DNA of 64,000 nucleotides from CAYFMP01 sp964344215. Its GTDB lineage: Bacteria; Pseudomonadota; Alphaproteobacteria; Rhodospirillales; Casp-alpha2. A program made the translations under genes and the position numbers. This document shows, in pieces, positions 1 through 8,411 of this stretch (position 1 is its first letter; each line of letters starts with the position of its first letter). Location: contig CAYFMP010000012.1 of the NCBI GenBank assembly GCA_964344215.1, positions 1 through 64,000 on the forward strand, given 5' to 3'. The notes under the pieces are model-generated. The model was given only the letters and a program-made list of their open reading frames with translations. It was not told the origin of the DNA and searched no databases.

Positions 1-79
1 CAATGGCTTTCTTTTCCCGCGCCGCAATGGCTTTCTTTTCCCGCGCCGCAATGGCTTTCTTTTCCCGCGCCGCAATGGC
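1..79. repeat. 24-bp tandem repeat in the coding 3' end of the CitE-like gene
   Basis: Three perfect head-to-tail copies of a 24-bp unit occupy 1-24, 25-48 and 49-72, followed by seven bases of a fourth. Read on the minus strand in the frame of the CitE-like gene, each unit encodes AAREKKAI. The array reaches the window edge, so its true copy number is unknown. The unit is a multiple of three, so copy-number change would lengthen or shorten the protein without a frameshift. Confidence 0.95.
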
Positions 80-952
80 GGCGACGCGCTCGAGCAGGTG
101 CCGGGCGCGGATCGCCACCGGTACGTCGATCATCTTGCCGTCGATTTCGATGGCGCCCTTGCCCTCGGCCTCGGCCGCCGCGTAGGCCTCGACCACCCGC
201 CTCGCGTGGTCGATCTCGTCGGCCGACGGCGAGAACTCCTCGTTCAGTAATGGTACGACGCTGGGGTGGATGCACGACGCCCCGTCGAACCCGAACTTGC
301 GCGAACGCCGGATCGATTGGCGGTAGGCGTCGAGGTCCTGGTAGTCGGCCACCGTGCCGATGGTGCCGAGCGGCATCAGGCCGGCGGCGCGGGCGGCGAT
401 CTGCACGGTCTGCTTGGGCAGGAACAGGGTCTCCGGGTCGGGCACCGAACGGACGTCGAGGGCGAAGTCCTCGCCGCCGACGTCGAGCGCCACGTTGCGC
501 GGGTCGGCTTCGGCGATCTCGGTGACCTTGAAGAAGGCCGCCGCCGTCTCGATCATCGGCACGAAGCGGATCGTTCCCTCCGGCATCTCCCGCGCCCGTT
601 CGCGCGCCGCCACCGCCGCCGACACCCTTTGGACGTGCTCGGCGTCGGCCGCCTTGGTTACCTTGATGGCGGTGACGCCGGGCATAACGGCGGCCTCGAC
701 GTCGGCCACCGCTTCGTCGTCGGGGCGGTTGATACGGACCAGCACGTCGGCGCCGGCCTGCGACACCGTCGCTACCGACTCGGCCAACATGGCCCGCGCC
801 CGGTCGCGCTCCGCGGCCGGCACGCTGTCCTCGAGATCGAGGATGATGGCGTCGGCGCCGCGCGTGTGCGCCTTGTCGATGAAGCGCGGATTGTTGGCCG
901 GCACGTACAGCAGTGAGCGCCAGACGAGGATTTCCCCGTTCTCATTCTTCAC
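1..952 (-). CDS. HpcH/HpaI aldolase / citrate lyase (CitE-like) family protein, 3' end outside window
   Basis: Partial gene: the start is inside the window and the stop lies beyond position 1. GTG at 952 follows an AAGGAG site at good spacing. Residues 14-23 read LLYVPANNPR and residues 39-44 DLEDSV; further on come PMIET and GGEDFALD, which carry the metal-binding Glu and Asp of this family. CitE-like enzymes cleave or hydrolyse beta-hydroxyacyl-CoA thioesters such as malyl-CoA or citramalyl-CoA. The start is 10 bases after the stop of a CaiB-like CoA-transferase, a pairing seen in transfer-then-cleave pathways for dicarboxylic acids. The visible C-terminus is an unusual run of AAREKKAI octapeptides. 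The family is secure; the substrate is unknown. Confidence 0.85.
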   Translation of the reverse strand, partial: MKNENGEILVWRSLLYVPANNPRFIDKAHTRGADAIILDLEDSVPAAERDRARAMLAESVATVSQAGADVLVRINRPDDEAVADVEAAVMPGVTAIKVTKAADAEHVQRVSAAVAARERAREMPEGTIRFVPMIETAAAFFKVTEIAEADPRNVALDVGGEDFALDVRSVPDPETLFLPKQTVQIAARAAGLMPLGTIGTVADYQDLDAYRQSIRRSRKFGFDGASCIHPSVVPLLNEEFSPSADEIDHARRVVEAYAAAEAEGKGAIEIDGKMIDVPVAIRARHLLERVAAIAAREKKAIAAREKKAIAAREKKAI

Positions 953-962
953 GTTTTTCTCC

Positions 963-2183
963 TTATTCGACAATGCCTTGCTGGCGCAGCGCCGCGATAT
1001 CGTCGGCGCCATAGCCGGCCGCGCCCAGCACCGCGTCGGTGTGTTCGCCGAGTCCCGGCGCCGGCAATCTGAAGCCGCCCGGGGTCTCCGACAGCCTTGG
1101 CGAGACGTTGTGATGGCGGGCTCGGCCCAATTCCTCGTCGGGCAGATCGACCAGCACCTCGCGTTCCTCGACGTGGCGGTCTTGGACGATGTCTGAGATG
1201 TCGTAGATCGGCGACGCCGTGATCGAGGCCTCGCCGAACACCTCCAGCACCTCGGCCAACGTCCGCTCCTTGACCCAGGCGGCGACGATGTCGTTGACCT
1301 CGTCGCCGCGCGCCACCCGATCGGCGTTGGTGCGGTAGCGTGGGTCGTCGATCATGTCGGCGCGGCCGATTGCCCGGAACACGCGTTCGGCCATGGCCTG
1401 GATCGACGCCGACAGCGCCACGTGCTTGCCGTCCTTGGTGGCGTAGACGTCGCGCGGCGCGCTGATCGACGAGCGGTTGCCGCTGCGCACGTGGACGTGG
1501 TCGGTGACCTGATAGATCAGCGCCTGCGGACCGATCACCGAGAGGATCGGCTCGTACAGCGACAGATCGATGACCTGGCCCGTGCCGCCTTTCACTTCGA
1601 CCTCGCGCAGCGCCACCATGGTCGCATACGCCCCTTGCAGGCCGGCCACCATGTCGGCCAGCGCCAGCGGCGGCAGCAACGGGTCGCGGTCGGGGAAACC
1701 GTTGCGCGCCGCGAACCCGGACATCGCCTCGACCAGGGTACCGAAGCCGGGGCGCTCGCGATACGGACCGGTCTGCCCGAACCCGGAAACGCGGGTGACG
1801 ACCAGCTTGGGGTTGCGGGCCAGCAGCAGGTCGGGGCCGAGGCCCATCTCCTCCAAACGTCCGGGGCGGAAATTCTCGACCAGGAGGTCGGCGCCTTCGA
1901 CCAGCTTGAGGACGACCTCGGCGGCGCCGTCGGCCCGGAAATCGAGGGCCAGGCTCTTCTTGTTGCGGCCGTAGACCTTCCAGTAGGCGGAAACGCCGCC
2001 GTCGGTCCAGGCCCGCAAGGGGTCGCCCTTGCCTTTCGGTTCGATCTTGACGACCTCGGCCCCGAAGTCGGCCAACTGGTGGGTCAGCATGTTGCCCGAC
2101 ACCAATCTCGTCAAATCGACGACGCGGATGCCGTCGAGCGGGCCTTGGCGGTCGGGTTCGAATTCGCGGGTGTGCATCGCCAT
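963..2183 (-). CDS. CaiB/BaiF family CoA-transferase (class III)
   Basis: This 406-aa protein is of usual family length. Class III CoA-transferases move CoA between carboxylic acids through an aspartyl-CoA thioester. Visible motifs include GIRVVDLTRLVSG near residue 18, VVKIEP, KKSLALDF, LVENFRPG and GQTGPYRERPG. The catalytic Asp is most likely D177 in LALADMVAG. The frame is open further upstream, but ATG 2183 is preferred because it overlaps the stop of the cyclase gene by one base (TGATG), indicating coupled translation. Together with the CitE-like gene it probably activates an organic acid to its CoA ester. The substrate is not determinable. Confidence 0.9.
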   Translation of the reverse strand: MAMHTREFEPDRQGPLDGIRVVDLTRLVSGNMLTHQLADFGAEVVKIEPKGKGDPLRAWTDGGVSAYWKVYGRNKKSLALDFRADGAAEVVLKLVEGADLLVENFRPGRLEEMGLGPDLLLARNPKLVVTRVSGFGQTGPYRERPGFGTLVEAMSGFAARNGFPDRDPLLPPLALADMVAGLQGAYATMVALREVEVKGGTGQVIDLSLYEPILSVIGPQALIYQVTDHVHVRSGNRSSISAPRDVYATKDGKHVALSASIQAMAERVFRAIGRADMIDDPRYRTNADRVARGDEVNDIVAAWVKERTLAEVLEVFGEASITASPIYDISDIVQDRHVEEREVLVDLPDEELGRARHHNVSPRLSETPGGFRLPAPGLGEHTDAVLGAAGYGADDIAALRQQGIVE

Positions 2184-3202
2184 CAGATCGTCGCCACCGG
2201 GGTGGCCGGCGAGCCGACCGCGCCCGGCATCCTCAAGGGCGGCGCCGTCAGCAGAAAGCGCGAGCGGCCGCGCGCGTGCAGGGCGTCGGCCAGTTCCGAC
2301 AGGTACCACAGCTCGCCCAGGTGAACGCCCAGGCGGAACAGGCAGTGGCGGTGCAGCGGCAGCCGCGAACAGCCGCCCTCGGCGGCGTCGCAGCGGCCGT
2401 GCGACTCCTCGACCGCCATGTTGTCGGTGGCGATGACGGAAATCCCGCTATCGGTGATCCACTGTAGGAGTTTCGGATCGCAGCCGTCGAGCACGGCGCC
2501 AGAGGCGTGTAGCCTGTCGGAGTCGGGGTCGCCGTCCATCGACAGGATCATGTCGTCCCAGCCGGTGTGGAACAGGAACATGTCGCCCTCCTCGACGACG
2601 ATACCGTCCGCCTCGAACACTTCCATCAGCCGCTCGTAGCCGACGGCGACGCGGGCGTCGCCGCAATGACGGTGCAGATCGACCAGGACGCCGCGGCCCT
2701 GGACGCCGGTCCGGGCCATGTTCTCGACGCCCAAAGCCCGCGCCCCCAACTCTTCCGTATCAAGGTCGCCGCGAACGTGCTGGTGCGCCTTGTAGCCGTT
2801 GTAATAGACCGGTTCCGGTTCGCCGTCGCCGTCGGCGTCGAACAGGCAGCCGACGTGGGCGAAGCTGTCCCACTGGGTCGAGTACTGGCTGTAGAGGGTG
2901 ACGCACTCGTCCGACGTGATGTCCATCAATTCGGGATCGAGCGCCGCCCAGTCGAAGTTGTAATAGAGCGCGCCGTCGTGGAAGACCGGGCCCAGTTTCG
3001 GCGGATGGCGCTTCGGGTTGACGGCGTTGCCGCCCGGCATGTCCAAGGGCAGGCTCAGGCAGAAGGACAAGCCCTCGCGGACCTCGGCCGCCGCCGCCCG
3101 AACCCGCTCCGGCGTCAACAGGTTGAGGCGCCCCAACTGGTCGTCGTCGCCCCAATCGCCCCAGGTCGAGCCCAGCGGTCGGTTGACCCATCTTCTGGTC
3201 AT
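2183..3202 (-). CDS. Cyclase family protein (metal-dependent hydrolase, kynurenine-formamidase-like fold)
   Basis: This 339-aa protein belongs to the cyclase family. It has the SxYSTQWDSFAHVG stretch, the family's variant of the HxGTHxD metal-binding motif. Also visible are FHTGWDD and a late segment with IATDNMAVE and LPLHRHCL. Members hydrolyse amides or lactones in aromatic and organic-acid catabolism. ATG 3202 is the first in-frame start. The stop overlaps the CoA-transferase start by one base. The class II aldolase gene lies 138 bases upstream on the same strand. Function beyond hydrolase is inference. Confidence 0.85.
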   Translation of the reverse strand: MTRRWVNRPLGSTWGDWGDDDQLGRLNLLTPERVRAAAAEVREGLSFCLSLPLDMPGGNAVNPKRHPPKLGPVFHDGALYYNFDWAALDPELMDITSDECVTLYSQYSTQWDSFAHVGCLFDADGDGEPEPVYYNGYKAHQHVRGDLDTEELGARALGVENMARTGVQGRGVLVDLHRHCGDARVAVGYERLMEVFEADGIVVEEGDMFLFHTGWDDMILSMDGDPDSDRLHASGAVLDGCDPKLLQWITDSGISVIATDNMAVEESHGRCDAAEGGCSRLPLHRHCLFRLGVHLGELWYLSELADALHARGRSRFLLTAPPLRMPGAVGSPATPVATI

Positions 3203-3340
3203 GGTTGCTCTGTTTCTTAATCGTTGCTTCCGAGTAGGGGAAACATCCCGACCGGCATCATTCCGTTTGAGCCCGCAACGCGCAAGTCCTTAAGGAAGGT
3301 CGAAATCGGCCGGCTCGGAGAGGGACGCCGGCATCCCCTT

Positions 3341-4099
3341 TCAGTCCTTGTAGGACGGTTCCTCGTCGTCGAGGATCGCCTTCAGTTCGCTGAAATGCAA
3401 CTCGGCGAAGTCGGGGTATTCGGCCCACTGGCCGGCGGTCTTCGCCGCCACCTCGCGGCTGGCGACCCTGAGCTCGCGCCCGGTCGCGTAAGCCGCGATC
3501 AGGGTCTCGGCGGCGCGCTCGAAGTAGTAGAGGTCGTCGAAGGCCTGGGCGACGGTGTCGGCCACCACCATGACGCCGTGGTTGCCCATGACCAGGACGT
3601 CGTTGTCGCCGAGGCGGGTGGTCAGGCGCTCGGCCTCGTCGCCCAACCCCATGCCGTCGAACGCCTCGTCAATGGCGATGCGGCCGTAGAACCGCATCGT
3701 GTTCTGGTCGATCGGCGGCATCGACGAGTCCTTCAGCGCCGCCAGCACGGTGGCGTGCTTCGAGTGGACGTGGAGGATGCACCGCGCCTTAGGAACGTTG
3801 CGGTGCATGGCGCCGTGGATGGCCCAGGCGGTGTCGTCCGGCGCGTCCGGCCCCTCGGCGCAGCTCGGGTCGTTGGCGTCGAGCAGCAACAGTTCGCTGG
3901 CACGCACGCGCGAGAAATGGCGGCCGTTCGGGTTCATCAGGAACTTGGCGCCATCCTCGGAGACGGCGAGGCTGAAATGGTTGGCGACCGACTCGTGGAA
4001 GCCGAGGCGGGCCGCCCACCTGAACGCGCAGGCCAAATCGACCCGTTCCTGCCAGTACGGCTGGTTGTGATCGGAAGCGGGCAGCGAGGTTACGGACAT
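3341..4099 (-). CDS. Class II aldolase/adducin family protein
   Basis: This 252-aa protein has the class II aldolase zinc ligands in order: H110 and H112 in LHVHSKHAT, then H174 in VMGNHGVMV. The family includes fuculose-phosphate aldolase-type enzymes, decarboxylases and epimerases acting on small oxygenated substrates. ATG 4099 has an AAGGAGA site eight bases upstream. An open extension to 4204 is rejected because it is Arg-rich and lacks a ribosome site. It leads the minus-strand group of aldolase, cyclase, CoA-transferase and CitE-like lyase. Confidence 0.88.
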   Translation of the reverse strand: MSVTSLPASDHNQPYWQERVDLACAFRWAARLGFHESVANHFSLAVSEDGAKFLMNPNGRHFSRVRASELLLLDANDPSCAEGPDAPDDTAWAIHGAMHRNVPKARCILHVHSKHATVLAALKDSSMPPIDQNTMRFYGRIAIDEAFDGMGLGDEAERLTTRLGDNDVLVMGNHGVMVVADTVAQAFDDLYYFERAAETLIAAYATGRELRVASREVAAKTAGQWAEYPDFAELHFSELKAILDDEEPSYKD

Positions 4100-4286
4100 G
4101 AGCGGTCTCCTTCGGCAACGGCGGCGGCTTCGGTCCCGGTTAAACCACCTTTGCGGCGCCGGGGGAACCGTCTTTTCGGAACGTTCCGGCGCCGCCGCCC
4201 CCAATCCGGCGGTAGCCGGGCACGCCGTTTGCCGCTACAAATATCCGTAAAGCATCCGCGTCAACGATTTCGAGAGGGAGGAAACC

Positions 4287-5639
4287 ATGTGCGCCATGCG
4301 GGCGACCGATCTCGAAACCTTCATGGCGGGCGTCGAAGCCCGCAGCCCCGGCGAGACTGAATTCCATCAGGCGGTCCGCGAGGTGGCGGCCGACGTTCTG
4401 CCGTGGGCCCAGGACAAGCCCGATTACCTGGAAGCCCAGGTGCTGGAGCGCATAACCGAACCGGACCGGGTGGTCTCGTTCCGGGTGTGCTGGGAGGACG
4501 ACGAACGCAACATCCGCGTCAACCGCGGCTATCGGGTGCAGAACAACAACGCCATCGGCCCCTACAAGGGGGGCTTGCGTTTCCATCCGTCGGTCAACCA
4601 GTCGATCCTCAAGTTCCTGGCCTTCGAACAGACCTTCAAGAACTCACTGACCGGGCTGCCGATGGGCGGCGGCAAGGGCGGCGCCGACTTCAACCCGAAG
4701 GGCAAGTCGGACAACGAAGTCATGCGGTTCTGCCAATCGTTCATGACCGAACTCTACCGCCACGTCGGGGCCGATACCGACGTGCCGGCCGGCGACATCG
4801 GCGTCGGCGCCCGCGAGATCGGCTACATGTTCGGCCAATACAAGCGCATCACCAACCAGTTCACCGGCGTGCTGACCGGCAAGGGCATCGAATACGGCGG
4901 CAGCGAATTGCGACCGGAGGCGACCGGCTACGGCGCCACCTATTTCCTCGAAGACATGCTGCACACCAAAGGCGAGCAGATCGACGGCAAGACCGTTGCC
5001 ATATCCGGGTCGGGCAACGTCGCCACCTTCGCCGCCGAGAAGGTCAACCATCGCGGCGGCAAAGTCATCACCCTTTCCGATTCGGGCGGCACCGTCCACG
5101 ACAAGAACGGCATCGACCTCGACAAGCTGGCCTGGGTCAAGGAGTTGAAGAACGTGCGCCGCGGACGGATCAGCGAATACGCCGACGAGTTCGGCGCCGA
5201 GTATCTGGAGGGCCGGCGGCCATGGGGCGTGACTTGCGACGTCGCCATGCCGTGCGCGACCCAGAACGAGATTTCCGGCGACGACGCCAAGACGCTACTG
5301 GCCAACGGCTGCACGGCGGTCTGCGAAGGCGCCAACATGCCGACCGAGATCGTCGGCATCAACACCTTCCTCGACGCCAAGATCCTGTTCGGCCCGTCGA
5401 AGGCGGCCAACGCCGGCGGCGTCGGCATGTCGGGCCTGGAGATGAGCCAGAACGCCGAACGCCGTTCGTGGAGCGAGGAGGAATTGCGCACGCTTCTGCG
5501 CTCGATCATGGACGGCATCCACGGGCGCTGCTACCAAGCCGGGCTGGAGAACGACGGTTTTTGCAACTACGTGCGCGGCGCCAACATCGCCGGCTTCCAG
5601 AAGGTGGCCGACGCCATGCTCGCGTTCGGAGTGATATAG
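4287..5639 (+). CDS. gdhA: NADP-type glutamate dehydrogenase
   Basis: This 450-aa protein is the size of the small hexameric glutamate dehydrogenase, which interconverts 2-oxoglutarate plus ammonia with glutamate. Visible motifs are PYKGGLRFHPSVN, the catalytic-Lys segment MGGGKGGADFNPKGKS, PAGDIGVGAREIGYMFGQY and the dinucleotide-binding SGSGNVATF. A later CEGANMPT and a C-terminal GRCYQ segment also match. ATG 4287 follows GAGAGGGAGG at good spacing. It is transcribed divergently from the aldolase group, with about 190 bases between the two starts. Use of NADPH is inferred from length and motif style. Confidence 0.95.
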   Translation: MCAMRATDLETFMAGVEARSPGETEFHQAVREVAADVLPWAQDKPDYLEAQVLERITEPDRVVSFRVCWEDDERNIRVNRGYRVQNNNAIGPYKGGLRFHPSVNQSILKFLAFEQTFKNSLTGLPMGGGKGGADFNPKGKSDNEVMRFCQSFMTELYRHVGADTDVPAGDIGVGAREIGYMFGQYKRITNQFTGVLTGKGIEYGGSELRPEATGYGATYFLEDMLHTKGEQIDGKTVAISGSGNVATFAAEKVNHRGGKVITLSDSGGTVHDKNGIDLDKLAWVKELKNVRRGRISEYADEFGAEYLEGRRPWGVTCDVAMPCATQNEISGDDAKTLLANGCTAVCEGANMPTEIVGINTFLDAKILFGPSKAANAGGVGMSGLEMSQNAERRSWSEEELRTLLRSIMDGIHGRCYQAGLENDGFCNYVRGANIAGFQKVADAMLAFGVI

Positions 5640-5701
5640 GGGTCGGCCGCCGACGAGACTTGGAAACAGACCGAAGGAAACTATCCGAACGGGAGGGTGG
5701 T

Positions 5702-6205
5702 ATGGACTTCAAGGAATTCCTTCAATTCGCCGCCACTAGCGGCGATCTCAGCTACGCCGCGCTCGTCCTCGTCATGGCGGCCAGCGCCTTGGTCGCCTGG
5801 GGGATGGCCGACCGATCGCACAGACGGCGGGCGCTCGACCTGATGGCGACCGTCGAACGTCTCGAGGCGACCGTCGAGAAACAGGCGGCGAAGATCCGCG
5901 GGCAGGAAGCGACCATCCGCAGCCAAATCGCCGCCATCGAGGAGCTCGAACAGCCCATCGGCCTTTCCAAGGAGACGCTGTGGGCGGTTGAGTACGCGCG
6001 GTTGAGCCTGGAGAAATCCGTCGAAGACCTGACCCGGCAGGTGTCGCGGATTTACTCCAAGAAACCGCCGCCCAAGGAGTCGGTCGAACAGGCTTCGTCG
6101 TCGGCGACAGCGGCGCTGGCCGAACTTAAAAACGCCGGCATGAACGTGCTGGAAGTATTCTACGGCGACCCGGATACTGTCGGCCGCGGCACTTCTCCGG
6201 GTTGA
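5702..6205 (+). CDS. Membrane-anchored coiled-coil protein, function unknown
   Basis: This 167-aa protein is not recognised as a named family. Residues 17-36 form one hydrophobic membrane segment. They are followed by a long charged helix, about residues 45-80, with heptad-like repeats rich in Glu, Ala, Gln and Arg, as expected for a coiled coil. The C-terminal part is polar. ATG 5702 has a GGGAGG site just upstream, 62 bases after gdhA. It is the last chromosomal gene before the leftover holC 3' end at 6222, and it converges on it. A scaffold or envelope role is possible but unsupported. Confidence 0.75.
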   Translation: MDFKEFLQFAATSGDLSYAALVLVMAASALVAWGMADRSHRRRALDLMATVERLEATVEKQAAKIRGQEATIRSQIAAIEELEQPIGLSKETLWAVEYARLSLEKSVEDLTRQVSRIYSKKPPPKESVEQASSSATAALAELKNAGMNVLEVFYGDPDTVGRGTSPG

Positions 6206-6221
6206 ACTGGCGGTCGAGCGC

Positions 6222-6314
6222 TTATTCCTTCTTCTCCCAACCGCCGCGCTCGTTTTGTTGCCAATAGGTCAGTTCGTGGCCGGCTTCCTTGTAGGCCGTC
6301 CAGCGTTGGCGGGC
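6222..6314 (-). repeat. Left direct repeat: displaced original 3' end of holC
   Basis: Positions 6226-6314 are identical, base for base, to 8416-8504 inside holC (89 bp). Towards the chromosomal side the similarity continues through the end of the reading frame with only two differences. The last codon is GAA instead of GAG, and the stop is TAA instead of TAG. This copy therefore encodes the same C-terminus (ending GGWEKKE) but has no gene body. Its left flank is chromosome and its right flank is the AT-rich islet. It is read as the original holC end left behind after insertion. Confidence 0.9.
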
Positions 6315-6348
6315 TTCGAACTGATCCAAAAACAAAGAAGTGTCCAAA

Positions 6349-7770
6349 TCAACACATCCCGTAGATTTCTAAGATGAGGTCTCGGTTCTCGAGGTATTCT
6401 TTTTCGTCACAATTTAGACAAACCGATGCCGTATCTGACGAAATGAAGCCATTCTTTTCCGCCATTACCACAATGGGGGCGAACAACCCTCTTCGCGAAG
6501 GAGGAACAGATTCTGGCTTGAAAAAATCTAGGGCAAATTCCTCTGATCCGATCCATTCGTCACTAGGCCTGACGTCATCGACCACAAACTCATTGAGCTC
6601 AATCTTTCTTTCGTACGTATTCCATATCTGGTACTTGGCACTTGTAAAGCTAATGCCGAAATGTTCCATAACTCGCCGCATGTTCTCAGCACGATCCCCA
6701 TCTTGATCAAAGTGCTCAAGAATCCCAGCCTGTGGAGCTAGAAACTCAATTGCGAAAGCGTTGGCCCTTGCTTCAACCTGGTCTGATGTCAACCATGGTT
6801 CATTGAGTTCTTCGTACCCGTCAACCAAAACACTCTGTAATCGTTCATCAGGGTCCCACAGCAAGTGCCCTAACTCGTGAGCTAATGTCGATCTACGAAC
6901 CCAAACATTCTCATTTAGACCATCAACGTTAACCAATATACCCCGATTTTGCCCGTTCGCGATGGTTGCGCCCGCCAAGTGTTTTGGCAACTGCATTTGG
7001 ACAACTGGGATGCAAAGCGTTTCTTCGATTAAGCTTCTTAGGCTCTTAATGGGCTCAACTTCATCCAACCCCAACAAGCGTCGAGCTGATCGAGCCAAAT
7101 CATATCCGACTTGCCAGGGAGGGTATTGGTAATTTCCATAACGGGAATCGGTCTCAAAGCCGTACTGACCAATCTTGGGTGTTTGATCTCCGGTCGCCAA
7201 AGACCACAATTTAGTCTGTTCTTGAATCACCCATGCTGCTTCGTCGATCAACAGTATTGTAGTTGCGTCAAAATTAACCGACTCATCTCCTAGCTTTCTT
7301 AAACGAATTGCTAAATCCTCGTCGCCATCAGCACCTTCAACAAAGGTTAGCTTCTCTGCATCTAATGCGACTGCTTGAGCAATCCGCTCAAGCAGTCGAA
7401 ACGAATTGCGAGTGTTCTGGTCTTCCGCGTTTTCAATATCTTCCTTACTAAGGTCGAGCCAACTTGCGATATCTGACTTTGATAACCCCAACTCTTCCCG
7501 ACGACGCCTCAATGTAGACGCCGGTTCAGAGTTCGATTTCACCAGTATCGCGCTGCCACAACGCAACACCTCGCGCAAAGCCTCTAGCCCAAACGCGTGA
7601 TACGCCTCCCAAGCAGAGAGCACTCTTCCGGTCGCATTTGGATTGAAGAGAGCGAGTTCGTCCTGACTGCGAACAAACTTCCTTAGTGAGGTTACAGCAC
7701 GATCTTCAGGAGTGTCACCGGAACTCTCCGTACCGAATATGCCTGCTAGATCATCAATATCGTGAGTCAT
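6349..7770 (-). CDS. XRE-family regulator fused to ImmA/IrrE metallopeptidase
   Basis: This 473-aa protein has three visible parts. Residues about 83-118 hold an XRE-type helix-turn-helix (RRREELGLSKSDIASWL). The centre carries the zinc-peptidase motif HELGH at 298-302, followed by EARANAFAIEFLAP with the third ligand near E334. The tail has a CLNC pair. ImmA/IrrE proteases cleave repressors in mobile elements and stress responses, and XRE-ImmA proteins often act as antitoxins or regulators. ATG 7770 overlaps the stop of the 176-aa gene as ATGA; a GTG at 7776 is the alternative. Codon use is unlike the chromosome. Confidence 0.85.
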   Translation of the reverse strand: MTHDIDDLAGIFGTESSGDTPEDRAVTSLRKFVRSQDELALFNPNATGRVLSAWEAYHAFGLEALREVLRCGSAILVKSNSEPASTLRRRREELGLSKSDIASWLDLSKEDIENAEDQNTRNSFRLLERIAQAVALDAEKLTFVEGADGDEDLAIRLRKLGDESVNFDATTILLIDEAAWVIQEQTKLWSLATGDQTPKIGQYGFETDSRYGNYQYPPWQVGYDLARSARRLLGLDEVEPIKSLRSLIEETLCIPVVQMQLPKHLAGATIANGQNRGILVNVDGLNENVWVRRSTLAHELGHLLWDPDERLQSVLVDGYEELNEPWLTSDQVEARANAFAIEFLAPQAGILEHFDQDGDRAENMRRVMEHFGISFTSAKYQIWNTYERKIELNEFVVDDVRPSDEWIGSEEFALDFFKPESVPPSRRGLFAPIVVMAEKNGFISSDTASVCLNCDEKEYLENRDLILEIYGMC

Positions 7771-8297
7771 ATCCACTCAACAACCGATCCTCGCCGATAT
7801 CTCGCCGGTCTCCCTAACTCCGTATCCCAGCCCATCGAAGCCACTTGATATCCCGCTTTCTTGAATGATCTTGCAATCGTTTCTAATTCAGCCTCATCCC
7901 TTGGCGGATATCGTCCGGAACCTCCGTTAATAATGATAGAATTCTCATCATGAAACCACAACTCACCCCCGCTATGGGCGGGATCGCCGCCAGTCAGGTT
8001 AGTGTGCGTGAGATAACCTCGACTGGGCCGCACCCGACCTTCCAGTACTTCAATAGCGAATGGGACATTATTAGCCCCTACGATCCATAGATATTTGCTT
8101 TCATTGCGAACGGGGTTTTCTGTCAAGTCAGGACAACAGGCAACCTCCCTCGAAGGAGGTAGAGTGAATTCCCTCAATCCTTCCTGTATCGTGATCATCT
8201 CGGTTTCGTCACTGCTAACAAGACCCGATAGGTCTGGGTTGCGTAAAGGATAATCCCCACGATACTCCCTAAAATGGTCTGATATATAATCGCTCAC
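7767..8297 (-). CDS. Unknown islet protein, putative toxin or effector partner of the ImmA/IrrE regulator
   Basis: This 176-aa protein starts with GTG 8297; no strong ribosome site is visible. I do not recognise the family. It has no signal peptide or membrane segment. The most structured part is residues about 85-165, containing LTHTNLTGG, GGELWF and INGGSGRYPP, then a GY.V strand. That pattern loosely recalls small domains found near bacterial polymorphic toxins; this is a weak recollection, not a match. The ATGA overlap with the XRE-ImmA gene makes the two a stoichiometric unit, as in toxin-antitoxin or defence pairs. Confidence 0.65.
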   Translation of the reverse strand: MSDYISDHFREYRGDYPLRNPDLSGLVSSDETEMITIQEGLREFTLPPSREVACCPDLTENPVRNESKYLWIVGANNVPFAIEVLEGRVRPSRGYLTHTNLTGGDPAHSGGELWFHDENSIIINGGSGRYPPRDEAELETIARSFKKAGYQVASMGWDTELGRPARYRRGSVVEWI

Positions 8298-8411
8298 GGG
8301 TTACTAGAATTGAATACGTTTCTATTGATGCTAGTTCTCTTAGCACTTTTCAATTGTGAGATCACCAAGCGATTCTAGCTTTTTGAGCATATGAAAAAGG
8401 GAGCAGGCTTC

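Larger units (their letters stand above)
6315..8411. mobile_element. AT-rich two-gene islet inserted at the 3' end of holC
   Basis: About 2.1 kb lies between two copies of the last roughly 31 codons of holC. Its base composition is clearly more AT-rich than both flanks, and its codon use differs accordingly. Cargo is two minus-strand genes, a 176-aa unknown protein and an XRE/ImmA-IrrE regulator, plus about 115 bases of AT-rich leader. The layout matches elements that enter a gene's 3' end and supply a replacement end, as many site-specifically integrating islands do. No integrase, transposase or terminal inverted repeat is visible, so it is either non-autonomous, a remnant, or was exchanged by homologous recombination. 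Confidence 0.8.

Noticed and set aside
4403..5701. A 600-residue plus-strand frame overlapping gdhA.
   Set aside because: Its first 430 residues are an Arg-rich shadow of gdhA; only the part from ATG 5702 has a ribosome site and protein-like composition.
6222..6348. A second holC gene.
   Set aside because: Only the last roughly 31 codons match; there is no gene body or start, and the matching segment ends abruptly at 6314.
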